Assembly: GCA_900472675.1 (NCBI GenBank)
Contig: UCJA01000012.1
Span: 1-64,000, forward strand
Direction of reading: 5' to 3'
DNA length: 64,000 bases
From: Hyphomicrobiales bacterium
Lineage (GTDB): Bacteria > Pseudomonadota > Alphaproteobacteria > Rhizobiales > Rhizobiaceae
The notes below the pieces were generated by a model. That model did no database searches. It saw only the letters and a list, made by a program, of their open reading frames with translations, and was not told the origin of the DNA. Numbering within the stretch: position 1 is the first letter of the stretch; every line of letters begins with the position of its first letter. The translations under genes were made by a program, and so were the position numbers. This document shows, one piece after another, positions 1 through 11,173 of the stretch.

Positions 1-304
1 CGGGCTTGGGCTCCTCGGGCTTCGGCGGCTCTGCCTTGGGTTCCTCGGGCTTGGGCTCGTCGGCCATCGTCAGGTTCAGCGGCTTTGGCGCCTCGGGCTT
101 CGCTTCCTCGGGCTTCTTCTCTTCGGGCTTGGGCTCCTCGGGCGGCGGCACCAGTTCCACCTGCACCGTCTCCTCCTGAGGAGGTTCGGTCACCGGCGTG
201 GGCAGGCGCACCAGGAAAGCGGCACCCACAAGCACGTGCAGGAGGACGGAGGCCCCGACGCCCCACCCGATCTTGCCATAGCCCTTCGCCTGCTCTTTGC
301 TCAT
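1..304 (-). CDS. TonB-like membrane-anchored Pro/Glu/Lys-rich protein (3' end missing)
   Basis: Only the first 101 codons lie in the window; the gene runs off the left edge. The visible protein has a short cytoplasmic N-terminus, one membrane segment at about residues 15-33 (GVGASVLLHVLVGAAFLVRL), then a long run of PKPEEPK-type repeats rich in Pro, Glu and Lys. That layout is typical of TonB-like energy transducers and of rhizobial DUF930-type proteins, in which the rigid Pro-rich stretch spans the periplasm. The start is the ATG at 304. The C-terminal domain that would decide the family is outside the window, so the function is open. The gene lies downstream of rpoD on the same strand, separated from it by a terminator. 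Confidence 0.6.
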   Translation of the reverse strand, partial: MSKEQAKGYGKIGWGVGASVLLHVLVGAAFLVRLPTPVTEPPQEETVQVELVPPPEEPKPEEKKPEEAKPEAPKPLNLTMADEPKPEEPKAEPPKPEEPKP

Positions 305-414
305 GGAAGCGATGTAAGGTCATTCCCCCTGCGGATCGAGTCCCAGCCGGGAAATCATCCGAAAAACCCTAGGAAAAACCGTGCGAAGGCCGACTGCACC
401 GGAAAATGCGCATG

Positions 415-443
415 AAAAAACCGGCCCGCTTGCGGGGGCCGGT
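415..443 (-). terminator. rho-independent terminator of rpoD
   Basis: On the minus strand a GC-rich hairpin (arms AACCGGCCC and GGGCCGGTT) is followed directly by a run of six T. It begins about 37 bp past the rpoD stop codon and separates rpoD from the TonB-like gene. Confidence 0.85.
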
Positions 444-479
444 TCAGGTGGTGCTGTATCGAACGAGACGAAGTAACGG

Positions 480-2540
<2,061 letters not shown>

Positions 2541-2984
2541 GTATCTAGTCACTTTCCTTGAACGCCACCTTGCCGCGCTCGGTGGCTTGCGGTTGGAAGT
2601 GAAACACCTCCTCCGCGAATCGATGTCCAACTCGTAACGGAATGACCTTTAATTCCCGATTACCATCGGCGGTCGCCTCGTGCGGAACCTTCCGTTAATC
2701 AGGATCCCCCGGCCATATCAGGTGCGCTTGACCCACTCCGCCTAGTCTGCTTGAAATGGTGATTCCCACAATTTAGCGCGCCGTCAAGCCTTTCCGAAGG
2801 CTGACCCCCGGAAAATGTGGAAAATGCCGTTATACACAGCCCGATCAAGCCAAGTGAACCAAGTTACCGGGTTATGTAGGCATTGTACCGGCAAAGACAA
2901 GAGGTTGGCCAAGGTCGCCGATTCCCCTGAATGAGCGGCGTGGAGACCGACCACGAGCGGCATTCGGCAACCGGCCGGGCACCG
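2541..2984. other. rpoD-dnaG intergenic region (444 bp)
   Basis: No protein gene is convincing here. On the minus strand it forms the rpoD leader and promoter region. TATAAC with an upstream TTCACT at 18-bp spacing (near 2830-2860) is one plausible promoter. A near-perfect Shine-Dalgarno sequence (GGAGGAGGTG, minus strand of 2605-2614) lies 64 bp before the rpoD start and is not followed by any start codon at a usable distance. Confidence 0.5.
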
Positions 2985-5003
2985 CTAGCCATGGCTGATC
3001 GCCGCACCCTTGATCCGTCCGGACAACACGCCGAACCCGTCGATGATCGCCTCCTGGTTCTCCAGCCGGGAGATCTCGTTTTGCACTTCGTAAAGCGCCC
3101 GCACCAGAAGATCGGCCCTTTCCGGCTCCTCGTCGGTGGTCTCGGCAATCTCACGCTCAAGCTCCACTTTCTGCCAGCGCAGCTCCTTGTTGCGCGAATG
3201 CAGCGCGCGGGTCTGACGATAGGCCTGAAGAGCGTCCTGCGGGTCCGCCGCCTCCGTCGCCGTCCAGAGGCGCAAATTGCGCACCTGCTGGTTCATTGCC
3301 TTGAGCAGGTCGGTAAACCCGTTCTCCTCCAGCTGTTCGCGAAGCCCTTCGACCGACAGGTTCTTGCCTGCCCGGCCAGCGAGCGTCAAAAGGCACGACC
3401 ACAGCCTTTGCAGGTCCCGGCTTTCGAACTCCACCGAGGAGATCTCGTCGTATTCCTGCAGCAGCAACTGCGGATGATGGATGATGGTGAGCGCCAGCAC
3501 GATTTCGCTCATTGCTGGCAGTTCCCGGTGGCCGCGCACCAGGCCGGATCGGACAAGTCGGTCCGAGGCGCCAAGGCCACGTCCGGACTGTGGTCCGCCG
3601 CGCCCCTGGTTGTTGCCGCGCTCGCCCGGCCGCTGGCCGCCCCGCTGGAAATCGCGCCGGAAGCCGCCGCCCGAATTCTGGCCCTGCGCGTTGCCGCGGT
3701 TCGGCTGGAACAGACCGTTCAGACGGTCGCGCATGTCCTGCTGGTAGTGCCGGCGCACGTTCTCGTCCGCGATCACCGAGACGATCTGCTTCAGCCGCGC
3801 CTCGAGCTCGGCACGCTTTTCGGGCGTGTCGTAGGTCGCCGCGGAGATCTCGCGCTGCCAGACCATGGCGGCGAGAGGCCGGGCCTCCGAAAGCACCCGG
3901 TCGAAGGGGCCGCGGCCGTCCTGCTTGACCAGATCGTCCGGGTCCTTGCCCTCCGGCAGCATGGCAAAGCTCACCGAGCGGCCCGGCTTCAGGAAAGGTA
4001 GCGCCAGGTCTGCCGCGCGATGGGCGGCCCGAACCCCGGCGCCGTCGCCGTCAAAGCACAGCACCGGCTGCGCCGTCATGCGCCACAGCAGCTCCAGCTG
4101 GTTTTCGGTAAGCGCCGTGCCGAGCGGCGCCACCACATTCTCCACACCCACCTGATGGAGGGCGATCACATCCATATAGCCCTCGACCGCGATGATCGTG
4201 CCGGCCTCCTGGCGGCCGGGTCCCGACTGGGCGGCTCGCCGGGCACGCGCAAAATTGTAGAGCACCTGTCCCTTGTGGAAGAGTTCCGTGTCGTTGGAAT
4301 TGAGATATTTGGCAGGCGCATCCGCCGACATGGCGCGGCCACCAAAGGCGATCACCTTTTCGCGCGACGACAGGATCGGAAACATCACCCGGTCGCGGAA
4401 ACGGTCGTAGGAGACCGCGATCCCCTCCCCGTGCACCACCAGGCCGCAGGCCTCGATCTGGTCCTTCGGCACGCCCTTGCCGGCCAGGTGCTCCTTCAGC
4501 GCATTGCGGCTCTCCGGCGCATAGCCGAGCCGGAAGGTTTCGATCGTACGCCCGGTGAGGCCCCGATCGCGCAGATAGGCCCGCGCCCGGGCTCCGGCAG
4601 CGCTCTGCAGCTGATCCTGGAAGAACAGTGTCGCCATTTCCATGACGTCGAGAAGCGTCGTGCGTTCCTTCTCGCGCTTTTCCGCCTGCGGATCGGGCTG
4701 CGGCAGGGCAATGCCGGCCATGTCCGCCACGGTCTGCACCGCCTCGGGGAAACTCTGGCCCTCGAGTTCTGTCAGGAAGCGGAAGTGATCGCCGGATACG
4801 CCGCAACCGAAGCAATGGTAGCGGCCCTTGCGGTCCTCGCAGTGGAAGCTCGGGCTCTTCTCTCCATGGAACGGGCAGCAGGCCCAATAGTCGCCGCGCG
4901 ACACATTGGTCTTCTTGCGATCCCATGTCGCACGCCGCCCGACCACCGAGGATATCGGCACCCGGTCGCGGATCTCGTCAAGAAAGCTGTTGGAAAAGCG
5001 CAT
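2985..5003 (-). CDS. dnaG: DNA primase DnaG
   Basis: DnaG makes the RNA primers for leading- and lagging-strand synthesis at the replication fork. The 672-residue protein starts with the CHC2 zinc finger (Cys43, His46, Cys64, Cys67 in CPFH...CFGC), followed by the catalytic core and TOPRIM domain (AVEGYMDVI near residue 270, then the metal-binding FDGDGAG). The C-terminal helicase-binding domain follows a Gly/Arg-rich linker of about 45 residues near 440-490 (GGGFRRDFQRGGQRPGERG), which is longer and more basic than in enterobacterial DnaG. Two ATG codons and a GTG are stacked at 5003-5009. ATG 5003 gives the usual N-terminus (MRFSNSFLDEIRDRV) and has GAGGTG just upstream. Confidence 0.96.
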   Translation of the reverse strand: MRFSNSFLDEIRDRVPISSVVGRRATWDRKKTNVSRGDYWACCPFHGEKSPSFHCEDRKGRYHCFGCGVSGDHFRFLTELEGQSFPEAVQTVADMAGIALPQPDPQAEKREKERTTLLDVMEMATLFFQDQLQSAAGARARAYLRDRGLTGRTIETFRLGYAPESRNALKEHLAGKGVPKDQIEACGLVVHGEGIAVSYDRFRDRVMFPILSSREKVIAFGGRAMSADAPAKYLNSNDTELFHKGQVLYNFARARRAAQSGPGRQEAGTIIAVEGYMDVIALHQVGVENVVAPLGTALTENQLELLWRMTAQPVLCFDGDGAGVRAAHRAADLALPFLKPGRSVSFAMLPEGKDPDDLVKQDGRGPFDRVLSEARPLAAMVWQREISAATYDTPEKRAELEARLKQIVSVIADENVRRHYQQDMRDRLNGLFQPNRGNAQGQNSGGGFRRDFQRGGQRPGERGNNQGRGGPQSGRGLGASDRLVRSGLVRGHRELPAMSEIVLALTIIHHPQLLLQEYDEISSVEFESRDLQRLWSCLLTLAGRAGKNLSVEGLREQLEENGFTDLLKAMNQQVRNLRLWTATEAADPQDALQAYRQTRALHSRNKELRWQKVELEREIAETTDEEPERADLLVRALYEVQNEISRLENQEAIIDGFGVLSGRIKGAAISHG

Positions 5004-5075
5004 CATCACCTCGAGGCCAGCCTGCTTATAAGCATGCCGCCGCCATCACACTACCGCCTTTGCACGCAATGCCCA

Positions 5076-6158
5076 CTATTCACAGGGACGCGCCGGTACT
5101 TTCCGGCTGGAAGCTACGGACAACCACCGCAACATCGGTTCCTCGAGATGGACCGACAGCAGCTGCGCAAGGCAACCGGCCACCACAAGGGCGAGCGCCA
5201 CACTGATCGGCAGCGGCACCACGCCCCCGCTCGCCTTCTGTGCCTCGGCCGCAAGACGGACCATCGGCTGGTGGATGGCGTAGAAGGGATAGGACAGCCG
5301 GCCCATGTGCCGGCCGAAATCGGGGCTGCTGCTGTCTGCCACGGCCGATGCCAGCGCGACGATGAGCGGGATCCCGACAGTTACGCCCACGATGTCGTAA
5401 GCGATCTGGACGGCGGCAAACAGATCCGGCCCCATCTCCCGCGGCAGCGGCGTGAACAGGATGACGAGCAGCAGGATCAGCGGCCAACTGGATTGGACCT
5501 GGGGAAGTCGCGCATTGACGTTACACCGGGCGATCAGCACCCCGGCAAAGAAGGAATAGCCGACCCGCACGAACCCCTCGAGGAAGGTCCATCCGTTGGA
5601 ATAGCCCGCGGCCTCCACCGTGCCCTCGCGAAAGATGATGGCGCAAAGCGCTGCCGCGAGCCCGCAGAGCACGACGACGTCCCAGACCAGACGCCTCCTG
5701 CCGACACCGGCAAAGCCGTAGATCCCGTTTGCCGCAAGCTCGAAGAACAGCGACCAAAGCGGATTGTTGAGCGGAAATGCCTGCAGGCCGAGGATGAGCC
5801 CATAGGGCAGCAGCAACAGGCCGCTCACCGCCAGGATCGGAATGTCGCTGAGACTGGGCGCCTCCGGTGCGGTCGAAAGCATCGTGGCGATGACGCCGAG
5901 CCCGACGCCGATGACGATCATCGGGTAGAGGCGCAGCACCCGCTTCAGCAGAAAGGACCAACCGCCCAGGACGCCCCGGTTGAGACGCTCTTCGTAAGCC
6001 TTGCTGAGAACAAAGCCGCTAAGGCAGAAGAAGAAGTCGACGGCCAGATAGGCCTGTGCATGGATCGGGAAATCGAACGCCTGCGCCGCATGAAGGACGG
6101 CAACCGAGACCGCGGCCACGCCCCGCAGTTCGTCCAGATAGGTAAAGCGCCTTCCCAT
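5076..6158 (-). CDS. acyltransferase 3 family membrane protein (OafA-like)
   Basis: This is an integral-membrane acyltransferase of the family that O-acetylates or otherwise acylates polysaccharides, LPS or Nod factors. The 360-residue protein begins MGRRFTYLDELRGVAAVSV, the family's hallmark N-terminal motif, and continues with about ten hydrophobic segments including FFFCLSGFVLSKAY. The catalytic His is most likely the one in VAVLHAAQAF. The open frame extends upstream but the ATG at 6158 gives the standard start. It stands alone between dnaG and yqeY on the same strand. The substrate cannot be inferred; a cell-surface glycan is likely. Confidence 0.85.
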   Translation of the reverse strand: MGRRFTYLDELRGVAAVSVAVLHAAQAFDFPIHAQAYLAVDFFFCLSGFVLSKAYEERLNRGVLGGWSFLLKRVLRLYPMIVIGVGLGVIATMLSTAPEAPSLSDIPILAVSGLLLLPYGLILGLQAFPLNNPLWSLFFELAANGIYGFAGVGRRRLVWDVVVLCGLAAALCAIIFREGTVEAAGYSNGWTFLEGFVRVGYSFFAGVLIARCNVNARLPQVQSSWPLILLLVILFTPLPREMGPDLFAAVQIAYDIVGVTVGIPLIVALASAVADSSSPDFGRHMGRLSYPFYAIHQPMVRLAAEAQKASGGVVPLPISVALALVVAGCLAQLLSVHLEEPMLRWLSVASSRKVPARPCE

Positions 6159-6259
6159 GCCACTGTCTCCCAAAGCCCCGCAGTCCGGACCTTCGCGCAG
6201 GCAAAGTGATAGCGTGTAATGGTTCAGAGATCGTGAGCGCGCCTTGCCGCAGACATGCG

Positions 6260-6294
6260 AAAAGGGCGAAAACCGTCCCGGTTTCCGCCCTTTT
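6260..6294. terminator. bidirectional hairpin terminator after yqeY
   Basis: A 15-bp stem with one mismatch (AAAAGGGCGAAAACC / GGTTTCCGCCCTTTT) and a short loop. Its A- and T-rich ends give U-tracts in both directions. On the minus strand it follows the yqeY stop codon. Confidence 0.8.
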
Positions 6295-6320
6295 CTGTTG
6301 TCCCGCATCGAAGTGGCTAA

Positions 6321-6773
6321 TTACTTCAAAAGCTCTTTCACCTGGCCGGAGGCCTTGGCGAAATCCATCTGGCCGGCATACTTCTCTTTGAGGTAGGCCA
6401 TCACCTTGCCCATGTCGCGGCCGCTCTCGGCACCCGTTTCGGCAATCGCTGCCCGCAGGATTTCGGTCACCTGCTCGTCCGACAGCTGCTCGGGCATGAA
6501 TTCCTTGATGATGACGATCTCTTCGCGCTCCTGCGCGGCAAGCTCGGCGCGTCCGGCATCCTCGTAGATCTTGGCGGATTCGTCGCGCTGCTTCACCATC
6601 TTCTGCAGGATCTGCAGGATCTCGTCGTCGGTTGCCGGCTCCTTGCCGGTGCCGCGATTGGCGATGTCGCGATCCTTGATGGCCGACTGTGTCAGCCGGA
6701 CTGTCGACAGCCGGCGGGTATCCTTCGCCTTCATCGCATCCTTGAGCGCCTGGGAAAGCCGGTCGCGAATCAT
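6321..6773 (-). CDS. GatB/YqeY domain protein
   Basis: A 150-residue stand-alone version of the YqeY domain that also forms the tail of GatB, the tRNA-dependent amidotransferase subunit. The sequence is mostly helical and charged and starts MIRDRLSQALKDAMKAKD, with the family segments TVRLTQSAIKD, DEILQILQKMVKQRDES and FMPEQLSDEQV. The ATG at 6773 fits the family length; the longer frame upstream adds an unrelated extension. Its exact role is not established. In many alphaproteobacteria yqeY lies near rpoD/dnaG, as here. Confidence 0.9.
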   Translation of the reverse strand: MIRDRLSQALKDAMKAKDTRRLSTVRLTQSAIKDRDIANRGTGKEPATDDEILQILQKMVKQRDESAKIYEDAGRAELAAQEREEIVIIKEFMPEQLSDEQVTEILRAAIAETGAESGRDMGKVMAYLKEKYAGQMDFAKASGQVKELLK

Positions 6774-6927
6774 GTCATTTTCTCCTTCGGAAGCGGCAAC
6801 GGCCAGAAGCCGGCCTTCTTCATCTGTCTTCGCCCTCTTAGAACAGCCGCTCTGCAGGAGCAATCGAATTTGCCCTCCGCCAGGCTGCGGGCGGGGCGTT
6901 CAACGGTGCAAATTCGCCGCTCTGCGA

Positions 6928-6956
6928 TTGACCGGGCGGATCTGATTGTCTATTTT
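6928..6956 (+). promoter_or_regulatory. predicted sigma-70 promoter of carA
   Basis: TTGACC at 6928-6933 and TATTTT at 6951-6956 are separated by exactly 17 bp. Transcription would start near 6963 and give a leader of about 124 nt before carA. Read by eye only. It lies in the 313-bp gap 6774-7086, which holds no gene I can support. Confidence 0.6.
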
Positions 6957-7086
6957 CCCGCACCTGCACACAATATTGAGATGTTAGGGCACGAGCGGAC
7001 CATTCCGCGCGCCCATGTCTGCGACCATAAACGGCCTCGCCAGCCTGCCCCTCCACGGGCGGGTGCCATGAGGCAGAAGGATAGCC

Positions 7087-8292
7087 ATGACCACCACCGC
7101 GCCCTGGACCACAGCCAAGCCCACAGCCGTACTCGTTCTTGCAGACGGCACTGTCATCGAAGGCAAGGGGATCGGCGCAACCGGCAAGGTGCCGGCGGAA
7201 GTCGTCTTCAACACCGCGCTGACCGGCTACCAGGAAATTCTGACCGATCCCTCCTATCTCGGCCAGATCGTCACCTTTACCTTCCCCCATATCGGCAACA
7301 TCGGCACCAACGACGAAGACATCGAAGACCTGACCCCCGCCGCCCGTCGCGGCGCCGTCGGCGTCATCTTCAAGGCCGATATCACCGCACCGTCCAGCTA
7401 CCGCGCCACCCGCGACCTGGATGGCTGGCTGAAGAGCCGCGGCATCATCGGACTGTCGGGCATCGACACCCGCGCCCTCACCGCTTGGATCCGCCAGAAT
7501 GGCGCCCAGAATGCCGTGATCGCCCATGACCCGAACGGCGTCTTCGACATCGAGGCGCTGAAGGCGGAAGCCCGGGCCTGGAGCGGCCTGGAAGGGCTGG
7601 ATCTCGCCAAGGAAGCCACGTCCGGCCAGTCCTCGCAGTGGAGCGAAAAGCCCTGGGTCTGGAACGAGGGCTTCGACGAGCTCGACCCCGCCGATGCGCG
7701 CTACCACATCGTCTGCGTCGACTACGGCGTCAAGCGCAACATCCTGCGCCTCTTCACCGGTCTCGACTGCAAGGTGACCGTGGTGCCGGCCGAGACCTCC
7801 GCCGAGGATATCATGGCGCTGAACCCGGACGGCGTCTTCCTGTCGAATGGCCCGGGCGACCCGGGCGCAACGGGCAAGTATGCCGTCCCGGTCATCCAGG
7901 AGGTCATCAAGACCGACGTCCCGACCTTCGGCATCTGCCTCGGTCACCAGATCCTCGGCCTCGCGCTGGGCGCCACCACCGCCAAGATGCACCAAGGTCA
8001 CCACGGCGCCAACCACCCGGTCAAGGATCACACCACCGGCAAGGTGGAGATCGTCTCCATGAACCACGGCTTCGCGGTTGACTCGAACTCGCTGCCTGAA
8101 GGCATTGAGGAGACCCATATTTCGTTGTTCGATGGCACCAACTGCGGTCTCCGGGTCACAGGCCGCCCGGTCTTCTCGGTGCAGCATCACCCGGAAGCCT
8201 CGCCGGGCCCGCAGGACAGCCACTACCTCTTCCGTCGCTTCATCAACATGATCCGCGAACGCAAGGGCGAACCGGCACTTGCTGAACGCTGA
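7087..8292 (+). CDS. carA: carbamoyl-phosphate synthase small subunit
   Basis: CarA is the glutaminase half of carbamoyl-phosphate synthase. It hydrolyses glutamine and channels ammonia to CarB for arginine and pyrimidine synthesis. The 401-residue product has the N-terminal CPSase_sm_chain domain and a C-terminal class I amidotransferase domain with nucleophile Cys284 (FGICLGHQ) and catalytic His368/Glu370 (HHPEASPGPQD). An AGAAGGA ribosome-binding site precedes the ATG. carB lies 2.9 kb downstream on the same strand, separated by two minus-strand genes, so the two subunits are expressed from separate transcripts. Confidence 0.97.
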   Translation: MTTTAPWTTAKPTAVLVLADGTVIEGKGIGATGKVPAEVVFNTALTGYQEILTDPSYLGQIVTFTFPHIGNIGTNDEDIEDLTPAARRGAVGVIFKADITAPSSYRATRDLDGWLKSRGIIGLSGIDTRALTAWIRQNGAQNAVIAHDPNGVFDIEALKAEARAWSGLEGLDLAKEATSGQSSQWSEKPWVWNEGFDELDPADARYHIVCVDYGVKRNILRLFTGLDCKVTVVPAETSAEDIMALNPDGVFLSNGPGDPGATGKYAVPVIQEVIKTDVPTFGICLGHQILGLALGATTAKMHQGHHGANHPVKDHTTGKVEIVSMNHGFAVDSNSLPEGIEETHISLFDGTNCGLRVTGRPVFSVQHHPEASPGPQDSHYLFRRFINMIRERKGEPALAER

Positions 8293-8321
8293 TTAGGGCC
8301 AGACAGCCCGAATAATTGAAG

Positions 8322-8357
8322 AAACGGCTCGCTGGGATCAGCGGGCCGTTTGGTTTT
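8322..8357 (+). terminator. terminator of carA overlapping the MATE stop codon
   Basis: Arms AAACGGCTCGCT (8322-8333) and AGCGGGCCGTTT (8340-8351) form a 12-bp stem with G-T pairs, followed by a T-rich tail on the plus strand. The hairpin contains the stop codon of the convergent MATE gene, so it probably serves both genes. Confidence 0.7.
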
Positions 8358-9729
8358 GGGTGCGCACCAGCAGCCAGAACCGTCCGCACAGGAAGGCCGC
8401 AGCCGCCGCCAGTCCCAGCACGAAGCCGAACCACACGCCCTCGCCGCCGTAGCCGAGCGGAAAGGCGAACACATAGGCGCAGGTAAAGCCGATCGGCCAG
8501 TAGGCGATCAGCGCCAGCACCATCGGCACCTTGGTGTCCTTGAGCCCACGCAGCAGACCCGATCCCACCGCCTGCAGCCCGTCAAACAGCTGGAAGGCGC
8601 CGGCAATCACGATCAGCGGCACCGCAAGTTCCAAAACCGCCGCGGCATCCGCCTGCCGCGTGTCGAGGAACAGAGCCGCGAACTGCCGCGGCATGGTCGC
8701 ATAGAGAATGCTGCCGACGGCGGTAAAGCCGACGCCAACCGAAAGCACGGCGGCCGCTGCCCGGCGCACGCCGAGCATGTCGTCCCGGCCATTGGCAAGA
8801 CCGACCCTGACCGTCGCCACCTGCGAGAGGCCAAGCGGGATCATGAAGGCGATCGATGCCAGCTGCAGCGCAATCCCGTGCGCTGCCAGTTCCAGCTTGC
8901 CGATCACCCCCATCAACAGCGATGCCGCCGCAAACAGCGTGGTTTCCGCAAGGATGGTGAAGCTGATCGGCAGGCCGAGGGTTACGATTTCGCGCAGCAT
9001 CGACCAGTCCGACCGCCAGAAGCGCACGAAGATCTCATAGGACCGCATATCGGCCCGGCTCTCCACATAGAGCACCGTAATGATGAAGCCGGCGAGGTTG
9101 GCGCAGACCGAGGCGACCGCCGCACCGAGCAATCCGAGATTGGGCGCCCCGAAGTGTCCGAAGACCAGAAGGTAGGCAACGATCGCGTTGAGGATGAACA
9201 TGCCGATAGTCACGTAGAGAACGATGCTGCCCCGCTCGAGGCCGGTCACTAAGCTTCGAAGCGCCATCAGCCCAAGCGCCGGGAAGATGCCCCATTGCGC
9301 CACCCGTAGGTAGCTCTGCGCATGCGAGGCCACATCGGGTTCTTGGCCCAGCTTGAGCAGGATAGGCTCGGAGAACCACAGGAGCGGCGCGGTTAGCACG
9401 CCGTAGCCGATGACGATCCACAGCCCCATGCGCACCGCACGCCGCACGCCGACCGGATCGCGCCGGCCGAGCGCCTGTGCCACCAGTGGCACGACGGCGC
9501 TGGTGAAGCCGGTCCCGAAGATGAAGACCACGAAGAATAGTTGGGTCGCCAGAACCACGGATGCGAGTTCGGTCGTACCGAGCCAGCCGACCAGGATGAC
9601 GTCCGTCGTGTTGATGGCCATCTGCGCCAGCTGCGCACCGACAAGCGGCGTGCCGAGCGCAAGCGTTGCCCGCATATGCGCTGACCAAGAGTTATCCTTC
9701 TCCTCCCGCAGGGCAGACAGGCTCGACAT
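8338..9729 (-). CDS. MATE family multidrug/metabolite efflux transporter
   Basis: A 463-residue inner-membrane protein with about twelve transmembrane helices. It has the MATE family signature near the N-terminus (GTPLVGAQLAQMAINTTDVILVGWLG) repeated in weaker form in the second half (VTLGLPISFTILAETTLFAAASLLMG). Such proteins export cationic drugs or metabolites in exchange for Na+ or H+. The ATG at 9729 follows GGAGG at good spacing; an in-frame ATG 11 codons upstream lacks one. It converges on carA. The substrate is unknown. Confidence 0.92.
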   Translation of the reverse strand: MSSLSALREEKDNSWSAHMRATLALGTPLVGAQLAQMAINTTDVILVGWLGTTELASVVLATQLFFVVFIFGTGFTSAVVPLVAQALGRRDPVGVRRAVRMGLWIVIGYGVLTAPLLWFSEPILLKLGQEPDVASHAQSYLRVAQWGIFPALGLMALRSLVTGLERGSIVLYVTIGMFILNAIVAYLLVFGHFGAPNLGLLGAAVASVCANLAGFIITVLYVESRADMRSYEIFVRFWRSDWSMLREIVTLGLPISFTILAETTLFAAASLLMGVIGKLELAAHGIALQLASIAFMIPLGLSQVATVRVGLANGRDDMLGVRRAAAAVLSVGVGFTAVGSILYATMPRQFAALFLDTRQADAAAVLELAVPLIVIAGAFQLFDGLQAVGSGLLRGLKDTKVPMVLALIAYWPIGFTCAYVFAFPLGYGGEGVWFGFVLGLAAAAAFLCGRFWLLVRTQNQTAR

Positions 9730-9915
9730 GGCATCCTCCAAAGGCAAAAACGCCGCTGGCAAAAGAGCAAGCGGCGCTGGTCGCGGCTATAGCGCCGCCA
9801 GGAAGCCAGAACAAGCAAAGAGCCTGATTGAGCAGAATTTTTGCGAGGAGGTTCAATAAAGTTGATGCATCACGCAACAGGCCGACATTGCCCGTTTCGG
9901 ACCAGCGTGCAGTCT

Positions 9916-9940
9916 GTGCCCGCCGCAGAACGGCGGGCAC
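9916..9940. repeat. perfect 10-bp inverted repeat (stem-loop) after ypfJ
   Basis: GTGCCCGCCG and CGGCGGGCAC flank a 5-nt loop, just past the stop codon of the metalloprotease gene. There is no T-tract on either side, so it is an mRNA 3'-end stem-loop or Rho-dependent end rather than a classical intrinsic terminator. Confidence 0.6.
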
Positions 9941-9951
9941 ATCGACCGGTC

Positions 9952-10857
9952 TTAGATATCGGCAGAGAAGGTATCGCAGGTCTTCATGTCGCCGCTGTCG
10001 AAGCCGCGACGGAACCAGCTCATGCGCTGTGCCGACGTACCGTGGTTGAAGCTGTCCGGCACCACATAGCCCTGGCTCCGCTTCTGCAGCGTATCGTCGC
10101 CGATCTGCTGGGCAGCATTCAGTGCCTCTTCCAGGTCGCCGGATTCAAGAATGCCCTTCGAGTCCGTGGACTTGCCCCAGACGCCGGCAAAGCAGTCCGC
10201 CTGCAGCTCGACACGGACGGACATCTTGTTGCTCTCCGCTTCGCTCATCCGCTGGCGAGCCTGGTTGACCTTGGGCAGGATGCCGAGGAGGTTCTGCACG
10301 TGGTGACCGACTTCATGCGCGACCACATAGGCCTCCGCAAAGTCGCCGGATGCCTTGAACTGCTGGCTCAGCTGGTCGAAGAACTCGGTGTCCAGATAGA
10401 CCTTGCGGTCGTTCGGGCAGTAGAACGGGCCGGTCGCCGAGGAAGCGAACCCGCACGCCGAATTCACCTGACCTGAAAACAGCACGAGGGTCGGTTCCTG
10501 GTAGGTCTGGCCGTTCTTCTCGAAGATTGCCTTCCAGGTGTCTTCAGTATCGCCAAGCACGGTCCGGACGAAGGCCGTCGTGTCGTCATTGGCAGGTGGA
10601 CGGCTGCTGGTCTGCTGACCGCTTCCATTACCACCATCCATGCCGATGTCGCCGCCCGACAGCAGCGTCAGCGGGTTGATGCCGGTGATCCAGCACAGGA
10701 TCAGCACCACGACGATACCGCCGATGCCGAGCCCGCCGCCGCCACGCCCGCCGGTCGGAAGGCGGAACCCACCTCCGCCGAGCCCGCCCATCGATCCACC
10801 GCCGCCGCCGCGCCGGTCCTCGACGTTGTCAGACTGCCGCCGCCCTTTCCATTCCAT
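9952..10857 (-). CDS. ypfJ: YpfJ-type neutral zinc metallopeptidase, membrane anchored
   Basis: A member of the putative neutral zinc metallopeptidase family (YpfJ). The 301-residue protein has a Gly/Arg-rich cytoplasmic N-terminus (residues 15-45, GGGGGSMGGLGGGGF), one membrane segment at about 47-60 (GGIVVVLILCWITG), then an extracytoplasmic domain with the zinc-binding HExxH motif at 181-185 (HEVGHH). The ATG at 10857 is preceded by AAGGAGAT. The physiological substrate is unknown. It lies alone, divergent from carB. Confidence 0.88.
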   Translation of the reverse strand: MEWKGRRQSDNVEDRRGGGGGSMGGLGGGGFRLPTGGRGGGGLGIGGIVVVLILCWITGINPLTLLSGGDIGMDGGNGSGQQTSSRPPANDDTTAFVRTVLGDTEDTWKAIFEKNGQTYQEPTLVLFSGQVNSACGFASSATGPFYCPNDRKVYLDTEFFDQLSQQFKASGDFAEAYVVAHEVGHHVQNLLGILPKVNQARQRMSEAESNKMSVRVELQADCFAGVWGKSTDSKGILESGDLEEALNAAQQIGDDTLQKRSQGYVVPDSFNHGTSAQRMSWFRRGFDSGDMKTCDTFSADI

Positions 10858-11173
10858 CTCTCGATCTCCTTGTTGGCCCCATTCTGGGCGGGAACATAAC
10901 GCAGCGAAAGTGAAAGACGATCCGTACTCACACAAAAGATCACGGCTGAGCCTCTGGCAACCTCGATCCTCACGATCGAAACACTGACCAGCCCTGCCTG
11001 CGCAACCCGGGAGAAGAGTCGATTTCCTGTCGATTAGGCAATTTATGGGGTTTCGTTCGAGGGGACATTTGCCTATAAGCCGCGTCTAGCCTGAAAAGAC
11101 CATAGATGCGCAACCCGACCGGTGTCCTCCACGCCGCCCGGGCTTTTCGCGCAGGAAAAAGCGGATTAGAACC
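10858..11173. other. ypfJ-carB divergent intergenic region (316 bp)
   Basis: The region carries the promoters of two divergent genes. On the carB side TATAAG near 11082 could be a -10 element, but no good -35 is visible. No leader peptide rich in Arg or Tyr codons, which would suggest attenuation of carB, is evident. I see no gene here. Confidence 0.4.

Noticed and set aside
4020..6209. 729-codon plus-strand open frame across dnaG and the acyltransferase gene
   Set aside because: It is antisense to two well-supported genes and has low-complexity, family-free sequence.
9769..9800. possible hairpin between the MATE and ypfJ genes
   Set aside because: The pairing is short and interrupted, with no T-tract; it is probably chance.
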